From: Botryosphaeria dothidea
Lineage: Eukaryota > Ascomycota > Dothideomycetes > Botryosphaeriales > Botryosphaeriaceae
Direction: 5' to 3'
Assembly: GCA_011503125.2 (NCBI GenBank)
Contig: WWBZ02000040.1
Location: 3,410,001 to 3,474,000 of the forward strand
Length of the DNA stretch: 64,000 bases
A program made the position numbers and the translations under genes. Position 1 is the stretch's first letter; each line of letters opens with the position of its first letter. Shown here in pieces: positions 11,904 to 23,996 of the stretch. The notes beneath the pieces were generated by a model, which had not been told where the DNA came from, did not search any database, and saw nothing but the letters and a program-made list of their open reading frames with translations.

Positions 11904-13426
11904 TTACCACTCCAACTCATTACGGGACCCCAGTTTTCCCAAGAGGTCCATGTCCGGCGCCCTTTTTGGTTTCAGGTAGCTCAATTGCTTGCAAACTGTG
12001 TCCCAATCCGTCAGCGGGCTAAACAAGGAGGGGAAAAGAAGAAAGAAAGAAACGACGGATGCAGGACAAAAGCCTATCACCCCTGACTATCCCTCGTGCA
12101 GACAGAAATAAACGGCGAGACTTACGCAGATCAGCTTGATTGTACATCTCACTAACGGTCGAATCCCTGCTTGCAGGCCATACTTTCTTGCCCCTCTTCC
12201 TCTCTTCCTTCAGGTGCGCAGTCAACTCATCCAATATTCCGACTTGGAGCCCAGCCGCCGTAGCGTCCAATGTCAGTGGTGCTGCCTTGGCGCCTGAAAG
12301 GATGGAGTAGACCTCGTCCTTGATGGCCTGAACAGCGGTATCGGCTTGCGCATTGTCACCTGGCCAGTTCAGGTAGACATTGCACGTGAACCTGGTATGG
12401 CTCGTAGAAGTGGGAGACGAGGATAAAGTGTACCATAGTCGACCACCTACTGCAACGTGGAGTGAGCTTAGGCCGTTTGAGTCGAGGATGTTGTGGGTGC
12501 CCGGGTTGCCGATATTGAATAAGAATGGCATTTTCGAAGCAAATTCATGCCATGCATTGGGTGAAATATTAGCTGCATAACCAACTGTTTCCATATAGTG
12601 CACTATTTAGTAAAGTTTTATCAGTCGAAGCCAGCGGGAAAGGCTTGAAGCGAGTAACGTTACCAGCCTGCTTCCAGTTCAAGTCCTCCTCGACTTCAAC
12701 CTGGGCGAGAGGGGCAGACCTCTCTGAGATACCCCAGCTCCTAGCCAAGATGTCTTTGGTCTTCACATCAGGAGAAGACACTTTATCAGTGCTAAGATTT
12801 ACGTAGACGAATCCTTGACGGGTGGTGTGGGTGTGAATCTCGAAGAGTCCGTTCTGACTTTTGTCGAAATTCTCAATATCTTCAAACGCAGGTGCTTTGA
12901 CAAGTCGTCCTCGTGTGTCATAGCTCCATCCATGGTAACGACATCCAAGTACCGTGGATGACCCGGACTTCTTCTTAGTAATGGTGTATGCCCGATGACG
13001 GCATACGTTGTGAAACCCCCGAATTACATGATCCTTTCCCAGAATCAGGAAGATGGGGAAGTTAGCCAGCTCGAACGTGTGGTAATCACCAGGTTTCGCG
13101 AACTGGCTCCGATGAGCTATGTATATCCATTGCTGGAAGTCTGTGAGAAAACACCTTATTGGTTGGTTCGAATTATTCGAAAAGCTTACCTTGCTAAACA
13201 GTGCACGCCGTTCTAGATTGAAGAGGCTCTCGCCAATCCACCAATCCTCAGGGAAATCAGATGCTCGATGTGCCTCAAGTATCATACTCTTGTTAGCACC
13301 AGGAGCAACGGATGGATAAGAGCCAGACTTCTTGGCGTAGCTCCGGACACCGATGACATATCTATATGCCAAAAAGGCAAGAACAGCAGCAAAGACAGAG
13401 AGCAGAATTTTCATGAGGTTAGCCAT
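11904..13426 (-). CDS. Rieske oxygenase-like protein with intact [2Fe-2S] domain but no catalytic-iron ligands
   Basis: Predicted CDS joins 13426-13190, 13132-12664, 12602-12126 and 11995-11904, 424 residues. Residues 1-27 form an N-terminal membrane anchor (LLSVFAAVLAFLAYRYVIGV). The segment NLERRALFSK-QWIYIAHRSQ opens the oxygenase fold. The Rieske centre is complete: C123-x-H125-x17-C143-x2-H146 (CRHRAY ... CRYHGWSYD). In the C-terminal domain the family's NWK landmark is present (231-233), but the usual E-C-x-H-C-x4-H that follows is replaced by YMETVGYAANISP, so both iron-binding histidines are gone. The late E-D-x-x-L-C motif carrying the iron Asp is also absent. It could therefore pass electrons but not bind the catalytic iron. 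Its same-strand neighbour at 14049-15097 shows the opposite loss. Intron 13189-13133 is 57 bases and stop-free. Confidence 0.85.
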
Positions 13427-14048
13427 GGCAGACTTCCGAAACCTCTGAAAGGCTTCTCCGGGTTTGGGAGTAGATGCCTGTGGTGGACTGGATATACAAT
13501 TCAGCCAAAACCAGGTGGCTCGTCCGACCGAAGAAATCGCATGATATCTCGTCTTATTTTTTCCACGCGATGTCCCAAATCGGTCATGCTTTCCCTCGAT
13601 GTCTGGGTTGAAGAGGGAGAGCAGTAGAGGTTGATGCACTGATAATGCGGGGATTGGATTGCACTTCCCTTTTTGGCACAGCGTCGAGATCCCGCATCCG
13701 CGGTCCCCCGGCGAATAGGCCAACGCAGACCAATCATCATCTGCGCTTATGCAGACGATCTTGTACAAGTGGGCACGGGATGAGGTGGATGGCTGAAGTG
13801 TTGGCAGGTGGTTATCTTTGGCCTGTTTCGTCGAACGTCATGCTGTCGGTACTGCCGGAATGGGTAAGCCTCGACCACTGAGCGCTCAATGCTATATGTC
13901 TGAGGCGGCAAAACTGATTCAGAGCTGCTGCAATTCTTGTTGAATGACTGTGTATTCATGTGAAGCATCAAGCAGATGATTGTACGAATCTATAATGACC
14001 AGATAAGAAATATACAAAGTTCTCGAAAGGAATGTCGCTGTGAAATGT

Positions 14049-15097
14049 TCAGTGGACTTCTACGGCCTGTTGATCGAGGCTGTGTTGCTCAAAGACCATT
14101 TCAAGAACGCGACCTTGGTAGTCTGGGAGAAAGGTCAGTTATTAGTCACGAAGGTGAACGAATGACTTACAAGCGACACCGTTCTCCTTGTTCGGATTCA
14201 AGATCCCTTCGGCATAGATTCCCCTCTCCAGGTTGGCTTGTGCTTTCTCGCAGAGCTCGTAGTCCTCGAGCGCAACTTGCCTGACGAATTTGAAGTATTC
14301 GTCAAACTTATCGCCTGTTTCCATGTGATAGTAGTCGAATTCCATGCGTGTGATGTTCGGATCCTCTGTAGGGCAGACGCGGAAAGAGCTCATTCCACCG
14401 CCGTACACATTGAGCGTGCAGTTTGGAAAGAAGTACAGGAACAATCCATCATTCGGCTTCTTTGGGTCTGCGATGTGCTGAGAAAAGTTTTGGAAGTTCT
14501 TCACCGAGTAAAAAGTTGGCGGGTAGTAGATGGAGAATGAGGGATGGGTGTACTGGCAATGAAGGCATTCCTGGTACCCATCGACCATCGTCTTCCAATT
14601 GAATCGACCTTCATACTTGAGACTGCGTCGGTGTGGCAGCTTGGTGAAGTCAACGCGGGAAATCAATGACTCCAGATCAGGGAAGAAGTCGTCGAACTCA
14701 GGTGCATCGTCAGATATGGTGGCAAAGAGCAACCCGGTGGAAGTGGTCTGGCTGCGCACTTCTTGATTCTTAGTGCCTGCAACGTCAGCGGGGTCGTTCG
14801 GCATGCTAAACTGACGGAAACAGACCGTCTCCTGTAGCAGAACTTTGAAGCTTTCGTCCTCCGCACGGGTCACATAAACGGGTACCTGTGCAACTTCATA
14901 CTCTACACGATCTTCATGAAAACGAGTGACTGGTCCAAGGAGATACCACGACTGCTAACGTCAATATTATACGAGAATTTATGTCTGAGCTGACTAGCAA
15001 GGCAGACCTTGAAGAACACAGCACGGCGTTCCAGATTGTAAAGCTCTTGGCTGGTGTACCATGAGGCAGGCAGAGTCCTTGGGAGTACGGTAGCCAT
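14049..15097 (-). CDS. Rieske oxygenase catalytic domain lacking the [2Fe-2S] domain
   Basis: Predicted CDS joins 15097-15008, 14951-14171 and 14122-14049, 314 residues against about 400-430 for the family. The start is family-like (LPASWYTSQELYNLERRAVF), and the text then follows the oxygenase fold (SWYLLGPVTRF). Where the Rieske domain of about 90 residues should lie, only residues 70-103 are found (QETVCFRQFSMPNDP...STG), with no CxH or CxxH motif in any frame. The catalytic domain is intact: NWKTMVDGYQECLHCQYTHP with iron ligands H161 and H166, and the third ligand D260 in ALEDYELCEKAQ. It must take electrons from another protein, and the gene downstream at 11904-13426 is the obvious candidate. 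An ATG at 15277 would add 60 residues with no family match. A 49-base intron-like stretch at 14782-14830 would break the frame and is not used. Confidence 0.83.
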
Positions 15098-15730
15098 TCC
15101 GACAGGATTGTTAGTGACGCGTGACGCAGTTGACAGATATGGTGGTGAATTAAAGGCAGACGTCTCCCGGTAATCTTGGATACCAGTCTTATAGAGGAAC
15201 CAGGAAAAGACGTCGTTGGCTTTGGTCAAAATCGGACAAGCAGTCCCATAGTCCGTATAGGCGTAAACAGCATGCATGCAGATCTATTGTCAGTGTACGT
15301 GTCCTGTCAGGGTATGCTCCAAGGCTGATAAGCGGGAAACGCTATGTCGAATTTAGGGAAGAAATCCAACCGCCGAGAACACCAAGAATGGACACGTAAT
15401 GAGAACGGAAGAACCATGTGGACGCGATCATTTGCTAGGCAAGATCGTGCGTTATAGTAGAAAGCTCCGTGAAGCTGTCGGACACTCCTTTTCTTTAATG
15501 CACTGATGCCGCTTACGGATGAGTCTGGGCGATGAGAGGAGTGCTCTCAAAGAAGCAAAGCGGCTGAGAAGTGAGTGAAAAAGGAGGGGAAGGCGGTGGG
15601 GGCAGGGCGTTCGTGCAGACGATTCGCCGGAAGCTGGGCAGGGATGACGCGCGCGCGCCCGACGCGCCCGGAAGCTGCGCGCGCAATTGGAAGGAGAGCT
15701 TAGCTACACCTGCATTCCCGCATCATCGCC

Positions 15731-17712
15731 ATGGGCATCATCGGGTAAGTTTCCCAGCTGGATTCGCCTGCTGCCTTCATCTGCTCACAGTCCACAGTCT
15801 CTGGGACATATTGGGCGATGGTGAGATCACCTCCATTGCCCAACTCGCCTCCGACCACTTCCAACGAACCGGCCGCCCGCTTCGCGTTGCCGTCGATCAG
15901 GCTGGATGGCGCTTCTCCAACCTGAATTCCCACCAAGTCCGCGCCATAAGAGATAGTAATACGCCATGTCTCATCCCTTCGTAAATCGGAACACTCGAGT
16001 TGACACAGTGCGCTTGCAGAGGTGCCAGACGCCAACCCGTAGAAAAGGCAATCCTGTATCGAATCTTCAAGCTTTTGAAGCTCAACATCCGCCTCTTTTT
16101 CATATTCGATGGCTCGAAAAGGCCATGGAAGAAAGGGAAACCAGCTGGCCAGATCAAATACAAGGACATTGATACCCTCCGCCGACTCCTCGATTGCCTT
16201 CGGGTCCCGCACCACGAAGCCCCGGCTGAAGCAGAGGCGGAATGCGCGCGGCTACAACAGGCAGGCATTGTAGATGCTGTGTGGTCAGAGGACAGCGATA
16301 GTCTCATGTTCGGCTGCACTTTTCTCATTCGTACTCTTCGCGAAAAGAACAAGAAAAGCGACACCCATGTCAGGGTGCACCGAGCTCGCGATATATGGGA
16401 GAGAAAGCAACTCGATCGGGAAGGACTCGTCCTGTTTGCCATGCTAAGTGGCGGAGACTACGATCCTGTTGGAGTCAGAGGTTGTGGTGCCCAGCAGGCC
16501 TGGAGAATCGCAAAACGTGGCTTGGGAAAGACACTCTGTCAGCTTCCGGATAGAGAACTGCACTCCTTCAGAGACCTTCTATATCCTCTTTTTCACGGGC
16601 GGGATGTAGAAATACCATTCGACTGGCCTCGGGCTAGACACCTGGACAATTACCGGAATCCCAAGGTTTCTACTCAGGAAGAGCTTGATGATCTACAATG
16701 CCGCAAGCCCTGGGACCTTCCCATTCACCAATCCAAGCTCAGAGTCTTTCTCAGAGAGCAATTTCAAATCTTGACGAAATATTTCTTGAAGCACATCGCG
16801 CCGAGTCTGTTAGTTCAAAAGCTGTGCAACAAATCGGGCGACGAAGGCAATTCTTACTCAGTCGAGATTGTTCGCTCACGGAAACAGAACACAGCCAACA
16901 GTTCCGAGGAGTCTTTCGAGAGAAAGATCAAGTTTTTACCTCACACTGTAGTCGACTTCGATATTACTGAACAACCAGAGACTGAAGACTGGTCGAAGCT
17001 GGCGACCAAAGCTGACGGCGAATTCAACCCATGCGCCAAGCTTGATTGTGAAATTCTCGATGCAGTTCTCAGACGTAGTCTCCCTGCGTCTGTATTTGAG
17101 GCACCGTCTGCGAAATCTCCTAGGAAAAGAAAGCGCACATCAAGGGAGTCTGTTGGCCACGATGCCGAAGACTCCGATGTAATAATCACAGGTTCATCAA
17201 CTTCCATGGCGCATCAATCCACGGCAAACACACCGAGGAAACGTGCAAGGCCAACAACGAAGAGCTATCCTCGAGCTGAAGAGCCAGACAGTGGTTCGGA
17301 TGGAATTGACGATATTGTGGAAAGGATGTTGCACGTTCGTCAACGTACCAGTGGACGCAGAAATAATGGTCGTGGTAATGGCCGCGGACAAGCAAGCCCT
17401 GATGAACGACATGATATATCGGCAATGCCCCAAAATCGTATATCTACTAATATCGTCGATCTTGGATCTGAAAGCGAGGATGAAGGACTCCCTTCTCCGT
17501 CCGAACTTCTCCCACGGTCCGAGACTACGGTATCTTGTTCCGGGTCTTACCGCAGACGACCCGAGTCACTCGGTGCAGTCAGCAACGTCGTCTCTGCGCC
17601 GGATTTTGCGGATGACGGCCTTCGATTAGCGCGCCGATTGCAAGCCACTCATGGTACTGGATTAGACTCAAGATCGGCAACATCCGTCGCCACCCGTGAA
17701 CCTGCTCGATAA
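15731..17712 (+). CDS. GEN1/Yen1-like Holliday-junction resolvase (XPG family)
   Basis: Rad2/XPG-family structure-specific nuclease of the GEN1 class, acting on four-way DNA junctions in the nucleus. Exons 15731-15744, 15798-15955 and 16022-17712 give 620 residues. The N-terminal domain begins MGIIGLWDILGDGE; catalytic acids can be seen in VAVDQAGW, LFFIFDGS, APAEAEAECARL, WSEDSDSLMFG and LSGGDYD, the full XPG set. The GEN1 type is indicated by HEAPAEAEAE and by GVRGCG in the helix-hairpin-helix. The last 250 residues are acidic/basic and disordered with nuclear-localisation-like clusters (PRKRKRTS). The third exon's acceptor (CAGAG at 16021) was chosen because the alternative gives an immediate stop. 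The true C-terminus may lie further on, ending at 17951 with IECIDLTSD, a SUMO-interaction-like motif, but I could not find a clean splice. Confidence 0.85.
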
Positions 17713-18849
17713 TATCGAGAAGATCAATACCCGTACCCGAACCCCACAGGCAGATCCAACAAATCCCAAGGCAGCAGATCAATGTGGAACCGCCTGCTGT
17801 ACGGGAAGTGGTTTGTGCTCATTGGGCTAGATTCAACGCGAAGAGATCCGAACAGAATGTCACTATGCAGGATCCCTCCAGAGTCAAGTCCCAGAGACCT
17901 TCATACGTCGACTCTGATGCTATAGAATGCATTGACTTGACGAGTGATTGAGCGGAGCAGCACGAAGGGCTGAACGTTGCGACTGTCGTGCTGATTAGCC
18001 ACCCAACAATCTCTTTGAAAAGCGGAAGCTGATATTGCACGCCAACGTTTTACAAAGTACGACGAATCATGTCAAGGCGCTACCGTGTGTCTCAGTACGG
18101 AATTCCGCTGCAGCAAATATTCTGACGATTCGTTTATCCTCATCATCCTCCTCATCATCCCCCGTTATCGACCACGTGTCCGCACATACGAGCAAGTGGA
18201 AGATGCCATGGATTCGGCGCGAGCAGTATCGTCAGAGGACATGACTTCGAGGCCTCATAAACCCGCCGTTCAGACCATTGCCTCTCATATCCGACGATGA
18301 AGCTTCTATCCGAGAAGCAGCAGGAAGGTACACGCGCGCGTTGAGTTGATAAATTCATCCGTACAACAACTATGTCCCATCCACTCATTCTTTTCCATGC
18401 CGACACGATGGTTGGGATTTCTGCTGGTGTATGATTCTGGAAGAGCAAAAATTGAACTCCAGAGCTCTTCATATAATTGCCTCTGCTCACGCAGTCCAGT
18501 TAAAGTATGGCTCGCTGGACCGCCGTGCCACACATCAGAAGTTCTTCGCATGACTCAAAACACGACCTTCGGAAGCTATCGGTCCATGCCCGATCATTGT
18601 TTTAACGCTTTTCGAACTGGGGTCGAAGGTTGTTTTCTCGGAAATTTTGTAAGAACAACGAACGGATTGAAACCTCAAGACCCGAATCAAACATTCCTAC
18701 GAGTCAATGTAACTTCTCGATCCAGCATCTGTCTTTTCTACGCCAAATTTGGCTCGGTTATCTTATTGTGCGTCTGATACTTTGTTAATGCTAACAGCAT
18801 GAAAAGAGGGCGTCGCAAGCGAACGAAAGAGTCAGGTACCGAGTCTACG
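17713..18849. other. 3' flank of the resolvase gene; possible extra C-terminal exon
   Basis: An open plus-strand frame from about 17707 to the stop at 17951 ends in SDAIECIDLTSD and may be the real end of the GEN1-like protein. From 17952 to 18849 I see no gene. Confidence 0.35.
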
Positions 18850-18854
18850 TAAAG

Positions 18855-19322
18855 TGTAACGAGCGGGCCTCTGCCTCTAAGGATCCAAACACCAAAGAGG
18901 GAGAAAACCTGTCGAGGGTTTTCCTTGAGTGGGTACAAGAAGAGGTACGTGAGGAACGAGTAGACGACTGAAGACTGAGCACTGCGTGCGAAGGCCTTGT
19001 TACCAATAGAGTCCAAATTCTATTGTGAAGTTCTATTGTTGAAGTTGACCACGAAGGTCAAAGCTATCTAAGGAGTGTGGTTTATATATACGTAGGAGAT
19101 TGTCCACAATCTATGTGCTCAGTGTGCGTATTGCGCTTACTGACTGAGCGAGGTGATCCAATTGAGCGGTGGCTTAGTTAGTTTTATCCGCTCAGTTCCT
19201 GAGCGGGTAGGTCCAACTGAGCGGGATAGTCACGTGACTTCGGGTCCTAACGATCCCGAGTTCGACCGCTTCTGCGGGGCTGATCCCCAACTTCCTCAAC
19301 CTGTAGAGGCTGCGCCGTAACA
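18855..19322 (-). repeat. Solo LTR related to the chromovirus at 54898-62911
   Basis: This 468-base segment is the reverse complement of a diverged copy of the 478-bp LTR of element B. It begins TGTAACGAGCGGG and ends GCGCCGTAACA. It is flanked by a perfect 5-bp target-site duplication TAAAG (18850-18854 and 19323-19327). No internal element sequence lies next to it, so the element was lost by LTR-LTR recombination. It keeps the CACGTGAC core and several TGAGCGG motifs, including a tight inverted repeat at 19188-19206. Confidence 0.93.
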
Positions 19323-19327
19323 TAAAG

Positions 19328-20488
19328 GAGATGCGAGGGGAGACAAACCAAGAAAAGCACTGACAGAGCGGGCCGGCTGCGAGATTAAAGATCGTCCCAG
19401 GGACCTCGTATTGCAGTCAGACGCAGCCGACCTTTGCCCTCAGGCCAAGCGGTCTGTATCAGGATCGAATGTTTTCAAGTCTTTGGGAATGTAAATTCGC
19501 AGCGCTTGCCGCTGGTGTAAGCCCGTGACCACAGTCCGTGGAACCGGAGGGCGAATCTCCACGAATCGTGCATACCCACCGGACCAATAGAATGCTGAAA
19601 GCAAGCCACAGCACATGGACGCGCGAGACAGGTCGCACAAAGAGGACTGTCATGTCTCATGAGAACTGACAGAAGCATGTCTTACTCAGAGCGCATCATC
19701 AACTGCAGAGTCTTTCAAGTCCGTGGAGGCTGAGCTCTTGGTATTGCTGAGCCATGCGAAGTCAAGAAGGCGGAGCGCCGAGACGCCGCCCCCGTCTTAC
19801 TGATCTACCAGGCCGATGAAGATCGCCGAGTTATTTATGCACAGCTGACCGCAAAGTCGCACAGAGTACAGATTACGGGGTGTTTCGCGTGGAGTGTAGG
19901 GACGGGTTCGCTGGGCTGACTGGCCCTAAAATCTGACCTGGCGCACAACGGCTATGATTAAGCTCAAACTCTATTTGCTAAAAGCCGTCAAACTGAAGCT
20001 TTCGCCTTGACTCCAATGTCCATCCAGCCAATCGCATTCCTGCCTGCTTACCCGGCGTTTGCTGTCAAATCCCGAGCGTGGATCTGAGCGCAGACGCCGA
20101 GGCTACAGAGGGGGGGTCCAGGCAAGGAGTGACCATGATCAGCGTCTAGAGAAGCCTTGGTCGAACATCCGGTATCCCGGGTTCAGCACGCAATGGACGC
20201 TTGCAGCCCGCTGCCACCCATGTAGACCATCTGGAACTCCAGCCTAATTAAAGCAACCCACGTCAACCGGCACCAATTGTACGGCCCGGATAGCTGCTGT
20301 GCGAAGCTGGAGCCGCGTTTGCTTGACGCATGCTTTTCTCAAAATGCCATGGACAGCTCCTCGGGATCGGTGGCCCTTCACCCTGAGCGCCCTCCCACAT
20401 TAGGAGAGATAAACCTTCTCATAGGGCCTCATTCCTGCTCTCCTTTTCCCTTTTTCGCCGCCTCCTCCGATTGCGGTCCACCTTCAGC
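19328..20488. other. Intergenic, upstream of multicopper oxidase
   Basis: No gene supported. It probably contains the promoter of the downstream oxidase. Confidence 0.4.
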
Positions 20489-22576
20489 ATGTGGTTGTCG
20501 GCATCGTTATCTTTGCTCGTGGCCGCCGTGGCCTGGGCAAAGGAGCCTTACCTCAAGCTTCACGACGACACATTCATTCCTAATGCTGTCTTGCGAGTGA
20601 CCGAGGGAAGTGCCTGCCTTGGCTGTATTGATAGGAACTCGGTCATCGTCAATGGCACCGTTCCTGGACCAGCGCTGCATTTTGAGTCTGGCAGCCGTGT
20701 ATGGGTTCGTGTTTACAATGACATGCCGGACAAGAATCTCACAATGGTATGAACCGACGATATGTCCGACCCGATCCGGAGCGACTGACTTCGTGGACTA
20801 CAGCATTGGCACGGCCTAACCATGGCAGCCGCCCCATTCGCCGACGGTTCTGTTGCAGCCAGCCAGTGGGCGATCGCGCCGTTGAAATTCTTTGACTACG
20901 AGCTCTGTCTGTTCGACATCGAGCCGGGAACGTACTTCTACCACTCCCATGTCGGCTTCCAAGCCATGACTGCCGCGGGACCCTTGCTCATCACCAACAA
21001 GCCCGGTGAGGAGCCGCCTTATCAGTATGATGAAGAGCAGACGGTCTTCTTCTCCGACCTGTACAATACCACCGACCATGACCTCGAATCCGGTCTTGTG
21101 GCAAGCCCTTTCAAATGGAGCGGTGAGGTAGGTGATGTCCTCGTCAACGGCCATGGTATCTCCCAGTATCCAGCGACGAACAACGAAGATAGCTGTAGTC
21201 TTGCGCAAGTCTCCGTGGAAGCCGGAAAGACCTACCGTCTACGCTTTATCGGTGCCACTGCCATTTCTTTCCTGACCGTTGGCATCGAAGAGCATAACCT
21301 CACCATCATCGAGGCGGATGGCCATTACACGGAGGCTTTGGAAGTCGACTTCCTCCAGATTGGCGGCGGCCAGCGCTACTCGGCCCTCCTGAAGACGTTG
21401 TCCTGCGAGGAGCTCGCATCCCAAGGCGCAGGCCGCAGCCAATTCTACATGCAACTCGAGACCCGCGACCGCCCCAAGAACCTCACCACCTACGCCATCC
21501 TGGACTACGGCGACAGCTGCAGCAGCACCGTCAGCGTCGACGCCAGCATCGGCTCCGGCCCACCATCATCCGGCTCTCCGTCGTCGACTCCGCCCTCCAG
21601 TGCTCCACACGGCGACAAAAGCCCGCTCTCCCGCAAGACGCCGCCCAAGACGCCGCCGCTGAGCCTTCCGCCCATCGTCCCAGGCTGGCTCGACTACGAC
21701 CTGCGGCCGCTCGTGCCCGCGGCCGACTTCCCCACGGCCGACGAGGTGACGCGCACGGTGGTGATGGACATCTTCCAGCTGGGCGAGGCCGGGTTCGTCA
21801 AGTGGGCGCAGAACAACCTGTCGTGGTACGAGCACACGCCGGTCGTGCCATACCTCGTCGCGCTCTACACCAACAGTACGCAGTTCCTGCCCGACTACGA
21901 CTACGCGGTGGCCACGGGGACGGGGCACGACGAGCGCGTGGGCGCGTGGCCGGCGAAGATGGGCGAGGTGCTGGAGATTGTGATTGTGAACACGGGGTCG
22001 TACAGCGGCGGGATGGACGTGCATCCGATGCACATGCATGGGGCGCATTACTTCTACCTGGGGAGCGGGAAGGGGAAGTATGATCGCGAGGAGAACGAGA
22101 GGAAGCTTGCGGGCAGGACGCCGGTGACGAGGGATACGACGATGTTGTATCGGTACAGCGAGAAGGAGGAGGTGCATAAGGAGCACAGTTGGATCGCGTG
22201 GAGGATCAGGGTGACGCAACCGGGAGTGTGGATGCTGCATTGTCATACGCTGCAGCATATGATTATGGGTGGGTGCTGCTTGCTTTTTTCCCTCTCACCT
22301 GCTTTTGCTTTCTTCCTCCTCTTTTATTTCTTTCCTGGAGGAACGTGAAGAAGCGGGGCGGCCGAAGGAGGACTAAGCTGACATGATTTGACAGGAATGC
22401 AAACGGTCTGGGTGTTTGGAAATTCCACGGATATACTCACGCTTCCGCTACCATTGGTGGAGGGGTATCTGCTATTTGGCGGGGATGTTTACGGTGATGA
22501 CGAACATGCGCCGCAGGTCGTTCACTTCTTCGATCCGGATGACGATGACGACGAAAACGATAGCGACGGGAAATAG
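20489..22576 (+). CDS. Secreted multicopper oxidase (ascorbate oxidase/laccase-like)
   Basis: Exons 20489-20746, 20804-22268 and 22395-22576 give 634 residues. A signal peptide (LSASLSLLVAAVAWA) leads the protein. All copper ligands are visible: HWHGL across the first splice, YFYHSHVGF, HPMHMHGAHYF, and LHCHTLQHMIM with the type-1 Cys and axial Met. Three cupredoxin domains are evident, with a proline/serine-rich insertion at about residues 360-400. The fungal ascorbate-oxidase-like clade fits best (start TFIPNAVLRVTEG, DxCSSTVS), so a phenol or ascorbate-like substrate outside the cell is likely; laccase or ferroxidase use cannot be excluded. The tail ends in an unusual acidic run (DPDDDDDENDSDGK). 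The ATG was chosen 18 bases into the open frame because upstream codons are not ATG. Confidence 0.9.
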
Positions 22577-23996
22577 GGAGATGATGATTAGAAGGCAAAG
22601 AAGCAATTACCCAAACGAGGAGAGGGTTACTTGAACAAGCAAGAGAGCGGCTAGTGCGGAGGAGGCAATTTGTAATAATTCAAGATGTGCGACACAAGAC
22701 ACAAACAGGAATTTCGGACGAGAAAGCCCGGAAATAAGAGGAGGAGAAGCAATTAGAGTTTCGTACGAGGTCTTGACAATTAATCGCGATGCAATGCTCT
22801 GAGAGATATGCTGGCTGCGAACATGTTGAAGCCCAATATAGGACATTTGGATTTTACTTCCGGAAGAGCGGGAATAAGCAGACAGGACACAGTTGTTGTT
22901 CGGATGGACCCACCGTGGTGAGGGAAATAGGGAATGTCTCGTGAGATATCTGTGTTTCGATGTCGATAGGCACTGCTGCAGGGGATTGACCTCGGCAAAG
23001 GCAGGCAAGAGGGGAAGGGCTAGTCTTCCAAACTTTCCGGCAGCAGCACATCCCACTACCAACTGCATCTCTCGAGTGGATCCACGAGGCTCTTTCCCAG
23101 CATGCGTCGCACGATGCTCGCCCGGCTGTCGTCTCGCCCCTATCAGCGGCGCCGTCTTCACCTCGCTGCGTCAAGCTGCCGCAACCGGCCGGCCAGCGCA
23201 CCCGAGCTCTCCATTGCCGACGCCTCGCACCAGCCACGCCTGTCTGGCCCTTCGCTGGGCTGTCTCACATCCGAGTTGAGCGCAACAAACCTGACGTCGG
23301 CGACCCGGCAGCTGCGGCAGGAAGCTGGGACGATACCGGAAGCACAACGCGCTGCACTTCGACGCATGGCAGGCTGGGTGGTCGGGCTGCCGGCCGTTCT
23401 CGGTGCAGCTCTGGTGGCCGGCACATGGATCGGGAACAGAGACACGGTGGCGCTCAGGCGAGATACGTGATGGCACGAGCATCTCTCGAGATATTTTCCA
23501 AGCGGCCAAGGCCAACACGCGGCCGGCCCGGCTTTCTCTGCTGCAGGACTGGCCGCTCAACAAGGTGTACGACGCCGAGAACAGACGAGAAAAGTCCGGG
23601 TAAGGCTGAGATTGCATCAGTCCTCCAAGATGCCTGCCCCTTCTCCAGGTGCATGCTCAACGTCGGCCGAGCCCCACAAATCCAGCGGTCAGTCGGTTGA
23701 GACTGCAAAGCCCAGAAGGATAAATTCAACTTTCCAAGGTCCCTTTTTCCAAGCCTCCGCTGTACAGAAGCTTGTCGCAATTGATCCCGGCCCGTCGACA
23801 AAACAAAAGCCTTATCAACTGTCTAACGTCAGACCCTCGGTCCCTTTTTGGTCACACAACCCTTTTTTATCTTGAGTCAATATCAGCACACTATCGCGTG
23901 CCCGTCACCCACGCCACGATATAATCCCATCACGGAAGGAGCACTACTTGACGTCGCTCTCCCGCAACGGAAACCAATCCAGAAAAAGCAACCACC
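22577..23996. other. Intergenic, nothing supported
   Basis: About 1.4 kb. Overlapping frames on both strands at 22600-23800 are Arg/Ser/Pro-rich and show no domain. Confidence 0.4.

Noticed and set aside
14782..14830. Extra intron in the Rieske-less gene (GTCTGT..TTGCAG)
   Set aside because: 49 bases long, so removing it breaks the reading frame into the clearly conserved catalytic domain, and it would not restore a Rieske motif.
21566..22258. 230-codon minus-strand frame
   Set aside because: His/Arg-rich shadow of the multicopper oxidase.
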